Below, piece by piece: positions 57,401 to 64,000 of a DNA stretch of 64,000 bases. The notes under the pieces were generated by a model. The model saw only the letters and a list, made by a program, of their open reading frames with translations. It made no database searches and had not been told where the DNA came from. The position numbers were made by a program, and so were the translations under genes. Position 1 is the first letter of the stretch. Every line of letters begins with the position of its first letter. Location: NCBI RefSeq assembly GCF_013694105.1, contig NZ_JACEFG010000002.1, positions 620,001 to 684,000 of the forward strand, in the 5' to 3' direction. Origin of the DNA: Halobacillus locisalis (GTDB lineage Bacteria; Bacillota; Bacilli; Bacillales; Halobacillaceae).

Positions 57401-60400
57401 TGTGGCAGGCTCATCTTTAGCATTGACTCATTCTGATAATCGCAGATTGTACGGAAAAATCAATGAAAGTGGGGCCTTCGTCAGCTTCAGCGGTGAAGAT
57501 ACTTTTGAACTCGTACCTTCCGGTGACTACGATGTAGAGTTTTATGGTAGTGATCACTATGAACTTAGTCCGACAACAGTGACAATCGATAATGAAACAG
57601 ACTATCTATCAAACCCATTGACTCTGCAACTATCGGGCACCACACCTGAAACGAGTCAGGTGACGGTTAACGTGAAAGACGCTGGTGGTAATCCAATCAG
57701 TAATAGCTATGTCCAGCTTTACAACTGGTCTGTTTCTCAAGAGGTAGGTAAAGAGTATGGCTATGCTATGACAAATGAGGATAGCTCTTTAGGAGTTTCC
57801 CCGAAGACGGGTTATACTCTCGAAGTATCTAAGAATGGCTATCAATCATATAGACAAACAGTAGACATTACGTCTGATCGCACGATTGATGTCGTGTTAG
57901 AGGAAGCTGTCAGTGTAACTGGCAAGGTCCTAAGTGTAGACGGAGTCATTGATAATGCTAGGATTTATAATCAAAATGGACCAGAGTACACAACGTCAAA
58001 TGCGGATGGATCATTTGAAATCGAAGGAGTTTCTAAAACGGATGTAGCTCTTAGCATCGAGATGGAAGGTTTCCAAACCCAGACTGTGACGCCAACGTCC
58101 AAAGATGGTTCGTATGAAGCCGTTAATGTAACTCTTGTGCGCGATGGATATGTGGAAGGTGCCGTTTATCTGAATTCTCAAGAGCACCCTGTAGCTGGTG
58201 GGTTTGTGAACCTATATGATGCTGAAGGGACATTCATCGGCTCTTCCCGATTATCTGAAGACGGACAGTTCAAAATCTATGGTGTGGATAATCAATCTGA
58301 ACAAGACTACACAGCTAAGATTTCCGGGTGGGATATTCCATATACAACCGAAAAACTATCTCCAACAAAAACGGAACAAACGATTATTATCCCGATGAAT
58401 GTGGAGAGTGACTTCACAGGAGAAGGGAATAGTTTCGCCGCTACTAAGAGCGGAGCAGCCCCTGGAGAAGTTTTTGAGTATCAAGTGAAATATCAGAATA
58501 ATGGAGACGCAGCGAAGAATGATCTGCCTATTACATTCAATTTGGATGAAAACGTAGAATATGTTCCGAACAGTGCTTTATTAAATGGAACAAAGGCGTC
58601 CATCTCTCTGAATGGGCAAGAGCTGTCCATCGGTGCTCAGGATGTAAAGGCCGGAGATCATGGAACAGTGCGTATCACAGTGAAAATTAAAGACGACGCA
58701 ACCAGCACTATTTCTACAACAGCAAGTATTAATGACGAATCTGCAAAAGTGGCAACGACAGAGTTGTTATTTGTATCACTCGAAGCTCCTGAAGCGACTT
58801 CAACAAAAGAAGTGAAAGTGTATGGAGAAGCGAAACCAGATACGACGGTCAAAGTATTCGCTGGAGACAAAGAATTGTCCACGACCACCGTTGATGGACG
58901 TTGGTGGTATGCGGATGTCGAACTTCCAGTAGAAGATGCTATTAAGACAGAAGACTTCTCGTTAGTGGCTCAAGTCACAGACGGAGAGGATACACATTAT
59001 TCGAAAGCTGTTCAACTCAGCTATAAGCCTGATGTACCTAGAGTAAAAGGTGCCTCGATTACGGCAGGGTGGAACCAGAATGTTCCCCTCAACCCGTACA
59101 CTGGACTTGTTACGACATCCATCGTTGAATATACACCGATTGATATCGAGGTTCAATTAGATAAAGAAGTAGACAAAGCGTCCATACAGTTTGTCGGGCG
59201 TGATGTCACTCTTACACATCAAGGTTCAGGAAAATACACAGGGAAAATCGATCATACTTGGAGTTCATTCGGTGAACAAGTGATGTATGTGACAGTTGAA
59301 AATGGAGAAGTGAAAACGAAACTACCATTGATGAATGTCATCGTACTGATTGACCCGTCCGGTTATGTTTTCGAAGGTTCTATGGACAATCGACTTGAAG
59401 GCGTAAAAGCCATTGTACAAGAGAAGGTCAACGGTACGTGGAAAGATTGGGATGCTGAAAACTTCGGCCAAGTCAATCCACAAGTGACAGATGATGAAGG
59501 TCGTTATGGCTGGGATGTTCCTCAAGGTGACTGGCGCGTCATCTTCTCGAAAGAAGGATACGAAACATATGTGAGTCGTGATGTTGTCGTTCCACCACCA
59601 GAAACGGAATTGAATATTCCAATGGTCAGAACATCAACGCCGAAAGTATCGAGTGTTACACCTAGCCATTCATCGACGGATATTGCCATTGGTGGGGAAC
59701 TGACCGTAATATTTGATCGACTGATGAACCAAAACAATATGGAAAGCCAAATTATTTTAAAAGATGAATCTGGCAATCAAGTTCCTGTATCGTTTACTTT
59801 TGAAAACATATCAGGTGCGAAACAAGAAGATGGTTATTATGTAGAAGACGATACTCAAAAGCTATCCAAATCTATAACAGTAAAACCAAATCAAGCACTA
59901 TCGAACGATACAACTTACACCTTAGCGATTGCACCATCCGTTCAATCGTATGATGGTAAAGCGCTAGGAACCGTTCATGAATCCACATTTACGACGAAGA
60001 AGAAAGTAAGTGAAAATGGAGGAAATGAACAAGGGAACACAGGAGGTTCTGATAATGGAAGTGGGTACACGCCAACTCCTACACCTACTCCAGAGCCTGA
60101 AGAAGAGACAGGGATTGTGGACCTGAAGCAAACAGAATTCAACGCTGCTGATCACTTTACGTCTATCGATCGTTCTGATGTAGAGCGATGGGATGTATCC
60201 GATGATTCTATCGCAGATATTCAGGATGACGGCACAATTGAAATGAAATCTGATGGCCTTGTGGTCGTTGAAGCTACAACGAAAACAGGGGATAAAGTAA
60301 GTAAGTTGCTCGTTCTTTCAGAAAAAGAAGTGAAAGAATGGGAACAAGAAGAGACGAATGAGAAAGGCAAGACTTGGACCGTAACATTCAACACGACGAT

Positions 60401-60623
60401 GAATGCGGACCTTTTGAATGACAAAGAAGTACAAATAATCGACGAAGAAGGCAATAAAGTCTCCGTAACCCTCAAGTTATCTGAGGACGGAAAACAATTG
60501 ATGATTACACCAGAAGAGGATTATGCTGCTGGAGGGTACAACTTGTATATTTCTCACGGGTTAGCGTCTGGAAAAGGGATTGAGATGGATCAATCTATCT
60601 TTATGAATTTTAAAGTGAGATAA
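54486..60623 (+). CDS. Giant secreted Ig-like / carboxypeptidase-regulatory surface protein
   Basis: 2045 residues with a signal peptide (about 1-28). Residues 30-760 have no clear family. After that come beta-sandwich modules: Ig-like (about 762-867), carboxypeptidase-regulatory-like (868-948, 1055-1140, 1142-1217, 1221-1300), DUF11-like (1312-1428), Ig-like (1432-1508), a module with WDAENFGQVNPQVTDDEGRY (about 1619-1712), an SbsA-type Ig (1720-1836, SSVTPSHSSTDIAIGGELTV), a Gly/Thr/Pro linker (YTPTPTPTPEPEEE), a Big2-like domain and a final SbsA-type Ig (WTVTFNTTMNADLLNDKEVQ). No SLH, LPXTG or membrane anchor. Probably an adhesin or matrix protein; the ligand is unknown. AGGAGTG precedes the ATG; it has its own promoter and terminator. 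Confidence 0.88.
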   Translation: MGKKLLAVISILVLMLSTFLPSATVLAAEEQSTTFPISMPDLSGYQILGGEVSLRSDEIWEHNLYLDRDQENNWVVNYSEANNNLAEHTDQTFHVFVSIELIDGDQNHVSFFDHREVSGQEMMEGLDLSDSNIKKYEYSTDAEYTDSSLTYEYQTEYDEEVHNFYVFGPYFLANEVPSSLRVSGNSENEYFAFEKSLPEQDAVIDVSEDFQMGHKISLSNSSNYSATIDRIEFVDGYSHMSFMGQQSAVEEVMVSDASNIRTHLSVNGENETYELETEPIEVTEDTALTFTGEVDSEKLDSYSYYEQGETINGTLLFESGDFHLTGSNAPEELGNGLNLSFWDGTKKIAETYVGYDLDHFSFQGISELAYGTYQLKYEGSLFDKDITNSLPLDHSPRNDYREPDLKPTNVIPVDGFEVHEYLDGELSRIKDNGDVDYSKWVKEDLTLSTYDNYLEDSEEYQLELSYVVENNDEYLIYHHVQRLTGQQFKQLSQIQMNDSFQRFELSKPEGYSVHRFMAVPELNGSTFTLNSYAKLNTFLLDSSVTNPNFKLQGYTGGDNFYAVAEDHDPSIQEVSFSEEKENMVPVTVTSASPIDSLYIFDDVGSLASHIDVINQPLILHLQKNRLVEANILTQSGQWEYGFSRDMNPTGQTEFTLDDINATSEITHNNYWVEANISYNGFALNRVSSTNHFADDQPIQIMLKDEEGNVVLQEQKQHFSMDLPETLEAGNYTVVFEYPHPFEDKTEAFMKDLVIEGEENNDEVEVPNLEVFKVTTENDGALLSIDQTINFSLEAAKHDTFIGRAEVHYVDTSDENKVLPLTLENGDISYNGSFKVAEGMKQVQYIEAWIVDQSDNKSSKATLKLNKEVASTLTGQVGFEDGTPLKGKVSVTLVNEHNYFTTTSSEDGQFTFDKIPAGSYSLSVSTNGMNIEDVASVELGQSVRKVLDSNVTIPYYQTIKVAIEADDDVDMKDVAGSSLALTHSDNRRLYGKINESGAFVSFSGEDTFELVPSGDYDVEFYGSDHYELSPTTVTIDNETDYLSNPLTLQLSGTTPETSQVTVNVKDAGGNPISNSYVQLYNWSVSQEVGKEYGYAMTNEDSSLGVSPKTGYTLEVSKNGYQSYRQTVDITSDRTIDVVLEEAVSVTGKVLSVDGVIDNARIYNQNGPEYTTSNADGSFEIEGVSKTDVALSIEMEGFQTQTVTPTSKDGSYEAVNVTLVRDGYVEGAVYLNSQEHPVAGGFVNLYDAEGTFIGSSRLSEDGQFKIYGVDNQSEQDYTAKISGWDIPYTTEKLSPTKTEQTIIIPMNVESDFTGEGNSFAATKSGAAPGEVFEYQVKYQNNGDAAKNDLPITFNLDENVEYVPNSALLNGTKASISLNGQELSIGAQDVKAGDHGTVRITVKIKDDATSTISTTASINDESAKVATTELLFVSLEAPEATSTKEVKVYGEAKPDTTVKVFAGDKELSTTTVDGRWWYADVELPVEDAIKTEDFSLVAQVTDGEDTHYSKAVQLSYKPDVPRVKGASITAGWNQNVPLNPYTGLVTTSIVEYTPIDIEVQLDKEVDKASIQFVGRDVTLTHQGSGKYTGKIDHTWSSFGEQVMYVTVENGEVKTKLPLMNVIVLIDPSGYVFEGSMDNRLEGVKAIVQEKVNGTWKDWDAENFGQVNPQVTDDEGRYGWDVPQGDWRVIFSKEGYETYVSRDVVVPPPETELNIPMVRTSTPKVSSVTPSHSSTDIAIGGELTVIFDRLMNQNNMESQIILKDESGNQVPVSFTFENISGAKQEDGYYVEDDTQKLSKSITVKPNQALSNDTTYTLAIAPSVQSYDGKALGTVHESTFTTKKKVSENGGNEQGNTGGSDNGSGYTPTPTPTPEPEEETGIVDLKQTEFNAADHFTSIDRSDVERWDVSDDSIADIQDDGTIEMKSDGLVVVEATTKTGDKVSKLLVLSEKEVKEWEQEETNEKGKTWTVTFNTTMNADLLNDKEVQIIDEEGNKVSVTLKLSEDGKQLMITPEEDYAAGGYNLYISHGLASGKGIEMDQSIFMNFKVR

Positions 60624-60634
60624 ATAAATATTGC

Positions 60635-60677
60635 GACAGGTTTTTAGGTAATTAAGCCTAGGAACCTGTCCTTTTTA
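60635..60677 (+). terminator. Terminator after the giant surface protein
   Basis: GACAGGTTTTTAGG..CCTAGGAACCTGTC stem followed by CTTTTTATTT. Confidence 0.8.
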
Positions 60678-60799
60678 TTTTTAATAAGTATAATAAATAG
60701 AATAATCTGTTAATTTATCGATTTATTTATGGTATATTTGTATTGAATAATAAATACTAGAAAGGCTGGTTATTTGTTAAAATAGTCTATTGTTTTTTT

Positions 60800-61110
60800 G
60801 ATAACTTTTCTCTTTTTATTTTCTATCCTAAAACTTATGAAGGTAGAAGCAGAAGAATGGTCGACAACAAATGTGAAGAATGACAAACTACCACCGAAAT
60901 TATCAACGAAGTGGATGAAAAGGTCGTGACGATTCAAGTAGAGACACCGGATTAAGCTAGTCAGGGGAGTGGGGCTGTTGATGAATATGACTTTGAATCT
61001 TCAGCGAGAATCTTGATTCAAGCAAAGTAGTGATGGATGACCTTGCCTACTTGTGTCAGGGTGAAGTTGATGAAACACCTTCTTCCTTACGGTGATGGTA
61101 TGTAAAAGTA
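60800..61110 (+). pseudogene. Relic of a secreted-protein gene
   Basis: Broken coding sequence. One frame reads LITFLFLFSILKLMKVEAEE, a signal-peptide-like start, then WSTTNVKNDK. After a frameshift, TTEIINEVDEKVVTIQVETP, then past a stop SQGSGAVDEYDFESSARILI, then VMDDLAYLCQGEVDETPSSL. At least two frameshifts and three stops separate the pieces. The coding-like composition and order suggest a decayed gene, not random sequence. Family unknown. Confidence 0.5.
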
Positions 61111-61131
61111 TTTAGAAAGGGTGGATGACTG

Positions 61132-62841
61132 ATGAACATGAAGTGTATTGGCTTTATCGGTTTTTTATTGATAGTAATGTTCACATTTCCTATGAGTTCC
61201 TACGCTGATGTTTCTGAGAGCAAGACATGGACGATTACCTTTAATACAGAAATTGACCCTACCACCGTCAATGAGGATTCTATTAAAGTTTCTGATTTAG
61301 AAGGAAATATGGTGGGTGTGCAAGTCGACGTGATCAGTGACAAAGTTGTCGAGGTACGCTCTCCATCCACGGGGTATGAACAAGGGAGTACCTATCTATT
61401 GCGTGTTTCCAGTGGGATTCTTTCTGAAGAGGGCGTTCCTTTGAAAGAGGAGATCGTATTGGATTTTACAATAAGGTCCGAAACAGCGGACAATCAGTCT
61501 GATCTTGGAACGCACGAGCACGAAATCGGGGAATCTATGGATATTTATTCTCCGGACGTATCTCTCAACTCTTATGGGATTGAGGAGCAAAATATTGATT
61601 TGATGGGAATCTCTAAAAAGGGTGAGAATTTGAGTCGCTTAGTATCTATTGAAGGTGATCAGTTAAAAATAGATACTGAAGAAGGGCTGTTGCCTTTAGA
61701 CATGAATGAGGCATATAAGCTGAAAGTTTATATGAAAAACGGGGATAGATACTACATAACCTTCCGAACATCTGGACTTCCTATTATCTCATCTGATCAA
61801 GATGAGGAACGCTTTATTCTTGTACCTGCTCAGCCGGAGAAAGGCTTTAACTATCCTTATTTCCTTAGAATTCCTTCAGATGAACATAAACAGCGTAATG
61901 AAGATTCTGCTAGACGATTGATGGTTGTTCCCAACAATACGGGTCCGACTGAAGGAATGTTAGATACGTTAGAGAGGACTCAAGAAGAATCATTTCGGTA
62001 TCCTTTAGTTCGAGATATTGGTGAGAAGTTATGGTCACCTGTTTTGATACCCGCATTTCCAAGGTACAGAGCTCGATATGATGGAGGTTACTTTTATTCC
62101 CATGCTTTGGATCGTTATACGATGACACTTGATGATATGTACAGTGATATGAAAGATGATGATCGATTTTTACAGAGTTTGAATAGGGAAGATTTAACGC
62201 TGAACGATATTGAGAAGATGAGTGGGCTTGATTTGCAATTGGAATCGATGATAGATCATGCCATAAGTTATTTAAATGAAAATAATCAAGGTGTAGAAAG
62301 CGACAAAGTATTTTTGTCTGGGTATTCCGCCGAAGGGAACTTCACAAACAGATGGGCGGCTTTACACCCAGAAAGGGTCAAAGCAGTAGCTTCTGGAGGA
62401 GTGAACAGTACGGCAATCATCCCGATGGAAGAGATCGATGGCAGAGAACTGATTTATCCGATTGGAGTAGCAGATGTTGAAGAAATTACAGGCCAACCTT
62501 TTGACCTGAAGGCTTATAATAATGTCGCGAACTTCATGTATCAGGGAGAAGGGGACCGTAACGACACCTATCAATACAGTGATACTTTCGGCCCTGAAGA
62601 AAAACAGCTCATTAAGGATTTCATGGGCGAAGAAATGTATCCGACGAGGTGGGAAAATAATAAAGAGTTGTACTTCCAATCAAGTGCTGAAGGAGCTTTC
62701 GGATTATATTATGATCTTGGTCATGAAATTACAGATTATATGATCAGTGATCTTGTGGAGTTTTTCCGAGCTAATCGTGAATCGGAACAGCCCGTGTATC
62801 CAAGTTCTACTGACTATTTAGAAGTAGATAGTGGGCAATAG
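61132..62841 (+). CDS. Secreted protein: SbsA-type Ig domain plus alpha/beta-hydrolase-like domain
   Basis: 569 residues with a signal peptide (about 1-25, ending SSYADV). Residues 27-115 form an Ig domain of the same kind as the C-terminus of the giant protein upstream (TWTITFNTEIDPTTVNEDSI). From about 225 a hydrolase-like domain follows, with the nucleophile-elbow motif GYSAEG inside VFLSGYSAEGNFTNRWAALH (Ser about 394), ERVKAVASGGVN and a late His in YDLGHEITDYM. The catalytic Asp is uncertain. Esterase, depolymerase or peptidase activity is possible. Ribosome site AAAGGGTGG. The shared Ig domain suggests a functional link to its neighbour. Confidence 0.75.
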   Translation: MNMKCIGFIGFLLIVMFTFPMSSYADVSESKTWTITFNTEIDPTTVNEDSIKVSDLEGNMVGVQVDVISDKVVEVRSPSTGYEQGSTYLLRVSSGILSEEGVPLKEEIVLDFTIRSETADNQSDLGTHEHEIGESMDIYSPDVSLNSYGIEEQNIDLMGISKKGENLSRLVSIEGDQLKIDTEEGLLPLDMNEAYKLKVYMKNGDRYYITFRTSGLPIISSDQDEERFILVPAQPEKGFNYPYFLRIPSDEHKQRNEDSARRLMVVPNNTGPTEGMLDTLERTQEESFRYPLVRDIGEKLWSPVLIPAFPRYRARYDGGYFYSHALDRYTMTLDDMYSDMKDDDRFLQSLNREDLTLNDIEKMSGLDLQLESMIDHAISYLNENNQGVESDKVFLSGYSAEGNFTNRWAALHPERVKAVASGGVNSTAIIPMEEIDGRELIYPIGVADVEEITGQPFDLKAYNNVANFMYQGEGDRNDTYQYSDTFGPEEKQLIKDFMGEEMYPTRWENNKELYFQSSAEGAFGLYYDLGHEITDYMISDLVEFFRANRESEQPVYPSSTDYLEVDSGQ

Positions 62842-63020
62842 CTTAATATGTAAAAGATAGTCTCGTTTTAGAGGAAACTCTCGGACGGGTCTTCTTTTTT
62901 GTGGTCCGAAATTCGGTGCCTGCCCCTACTATGTTAGTGATATAAAGGTATAGATGTAGAATGGTCTCGCTTGAGTGGGAACTCTTGAGCGAGAATTTTT
63001 TATTTTATGAGTTATATGCG
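62842..63020. repeat. Dispersed composite repeat, copy 2
   Basis: TAGAGGAAACTCTCGGACGGGTC (about 62873), AATTCGGTGCCTGCCCCTACT (about 62910), and TAGAATGGTCTCGCTTGAGTGG..ACTCTTGAGCGAGA (62960-62993), then GCGGTCAGGAGTCTGACACGC. Corresponds to copy 1 at 53.5-53.65 kb. Confidence 0.6.
62965..63004 (+). terminator. Terminator within the repeat
   Basis: TCTCGCT..AGCGAGAATTTTTT stem with T-run; it could end the hydrolase transcript. Confidence 0.65.
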
Positions 63021-63300
63021 GTCAGGAGTCTGACACGCATTTTTTCGTTACTTGATTATTTTTGTGTGTTTTCCAATAGTAGTGTTTCTTTCATGAGCAT
63101 GTGAGCTAGGGTCAGGCACTCTGGTGAAGCTGGTGTCGACTAGGTATGTACGTTTATTTGCTATGGTGATCGTGAACAGCTGAGTATCATGAAAACAGCG
63201 ATAACTATTGCTGACTTGAAAGGGGGGGGAGGAGGATATTTCAAAGCAGACTTTAAATGAAGCTGTAAGACTAAGAACCACTGCTTCTTTCATTTCATAA
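63021..63300. other. Non-coding region
   Basis: About 280 bp with no credible gene or repeat. A weak GGGGGGGAGGAGG run at about 63222 is not followed by a long plus-strand frame. Confidence 0.4.
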
Positions 63301-63348
63301 AAAACACCTTTCAATTGCAAATAATTATTTGCAATTGAAAGGTGTTTT
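63301..63348. terminator. Perfect 48-bp palindrome, bidirectional terminator
   Basis: AAAACACCTTTCAATTGCAA followed by ATAATTAT and its exact complement: 24-bp arms with no mismatch and A/T runs at both ends. It lies between the plus-strand hydrolase region and the minus-strand gene. Confidence 0.8.
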
Positions 63349-63368
63349 AATAGATTTGGTACAATAGA

Positions 63369-64000
63369 TTATTCCACTTTTCGTGAATCTATGCGACTTT
63401 TCAGCTTATTGATTCCTTCATAAAGCATATAGACCCCGTAACTTTGAATCACAATCAAACTCGGCATTAGGACGAAACGATACCTTGTCTGTATCTCGAT
63501 AAGCAGATGGATCATGGCATAACCGATAATGAACAAGACAAAGAATAGGGCGAGCTGTTTAGGGTCTTGGGCATTTCGTTTCAAGACAACGAAAAGACCG
63601 AGAATACCAAGGCCACCGTAGAGGAATAGAGGGAAATACATCGCTTTTTCCAATTGGAACAGCCGTTCTTTCACATTCTCGTTACGATCTCCATACCCCC
63701 ATATGACGGAGGCATCAAGGTTCGCCCACATCATTTCAAACTTATCCCTGAATAATTCGACAAGCCGGGATGGGTCTTCGAGGCGTTCCTCAATCAACTC
63801 TCTTTCCTTTTCTACTCGTTCTTCTCCTTCGTACTGGTTCAATAGCTTCAAGTCGCTATCGGAATACGTTCCGCTCGTTTCATGGTTTAACCCGATAACA
63901 AATTTCCAAAGTGGATCCCTGTTCTCTAAAGGGTAATCCGAAACACCTGAGAGCATAAGAGACTGGGAGACAATGAATAGAACAAGCGAGTAAGTAGCAA
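63369..64000 (-). CDS. Membrane glycosyltransferase-like protein (GT39 type), 5' truncated
   Basis: C-terminal part of a multi-spanning protein; the frame stays open to the window edge (ATYSLVLFIVSQSLMLSGVS). An extracytoplasmic segment of about 110 residues, rich in Glu and Arg, contains YGDRNENVKERL. It is followed by helices and the pattern MIHLLIEIQTRYRFVLMPSL, which is typical of the C-terminal part of GT39/dolichyl-phosphate-mannose-type transferases. The catalytic N-terminal loop with Asp residues is outside the window, so the class is likely, not proven. Confidence 0.65.
   Translation of the reverse strand, partial: ATYSLVLFIVSQSLMLSGVSDYPLENRDPLWKFVIGLNHETSGTYSDSDLKLLNQYEGEERVEKERELIEERLEDPSRLVELFRDKFEMMWANLDASVIWGYGDRNENVKERLFQLEKAMYFPLFLYGGLGILGLFVVLKRNAQDPKQLALFFVLFIIGYAMIHLLIEIQTRYRFVLMPSLIVIQSYGVYMLYEGINKLKSRIDSRKVE

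Noticed and set aside
54486-60623. Surface anchoring by LPXTG or SLH in the giant protein
   Set aside because: No LPXTG, hydrophobic tail or SLH repeat is visible at either end.

Overview
The window is chromosomal DNA from a spore-forming, flagellated, low-to-mid GC Firmicute of the family Bacillaceae. The evidence is a complete nine-gene atp operon with an upstream atpZ/atpI pair, followed by the Bacillus-type order ywzB-ywmB-murA-spoIID-spoIIQ-spoIIID-mbl-flhO-flhP-(epuA)-fabZ. Secreted and surface proteins are strongly acidic, which suggests a moderate halophile such as Halobacillus or a near relative (inference; no 16S gene is present). Both ends cut a gene: a Vpr-like subtilase at the left, and a multi-spanning GT39-like membrane protein on the minus strand at the right. 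I saw no tRNA, rRNA, CRISPR array or insertion sequence.

Layout. 1-1623: end of a secreted serine protease. 2.1-9.6 kb: ATP synthase operon. 9.7-19.0 kb: cell-wall, sporulation and shape genes (ywzB, ywmB, murA, spoIID, spoIIQ, spoIIID, mbl, flhO, flhP, epuA). 19.8-22.2 kb: a flavin monooxygenase plus SAM methyltransferase pair lying inside that otherwise conserved block. 22.5-25.2 kb: fabZ, a very acidic lipoprotein and three short membrane or motility proteins. 25.5-29.9 kb: a lipoprotein adaptor and RND pump. 30-35.2 kb: class F sortase, PilZ protein, ABC exporter, CBS protein and a SinR-like regulator. 35.8-47.9 kb: polysaccharide genes (C5-epimerase-like protein, flippase, glycosyltransferases, CsaB pyruvyl transferase, ManNAcA dehydrogenase, TagA-type transferase, Wzy-like polymerase). 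48.3-62.8 kb: surface proteins (an SLH protein, two acidic secreted paralogues, a 2045-residue Ig/carboxypeptidase-regulatory protein and a secreted hydrolase).

How it fits together. The polysaccharide block plausibly makes and pyruvylates a secondary cell-wall polymer (ManNAc/ManNAcA chemistry plus CsaB), and SLH proteins such as the one at 48.3 kb bind pyruvylated polymer. The spo and mbl genes carry sigma-F- and sigma-E-like promoters at spoIIQ and spoIIID.

The intergenic DNA is the most unusual part. (1) Three arrays of a 7-bp word, TCGGACA, repeat with a strict 21-bp step at 12.24-12.57, 14.84-15.01 and 23.32-23.57 kb. (2) A fourth array at 37.85-38.19 kb alternates CAAAACCGYC and CGCACTTT about every 26 bp. 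(3) Thirteen copies of a roughly 170-bp nested palindrome share a conserved core, while their arms differ from copy to copy and yet stay complementary within each copy. I know no described function for these arrays.
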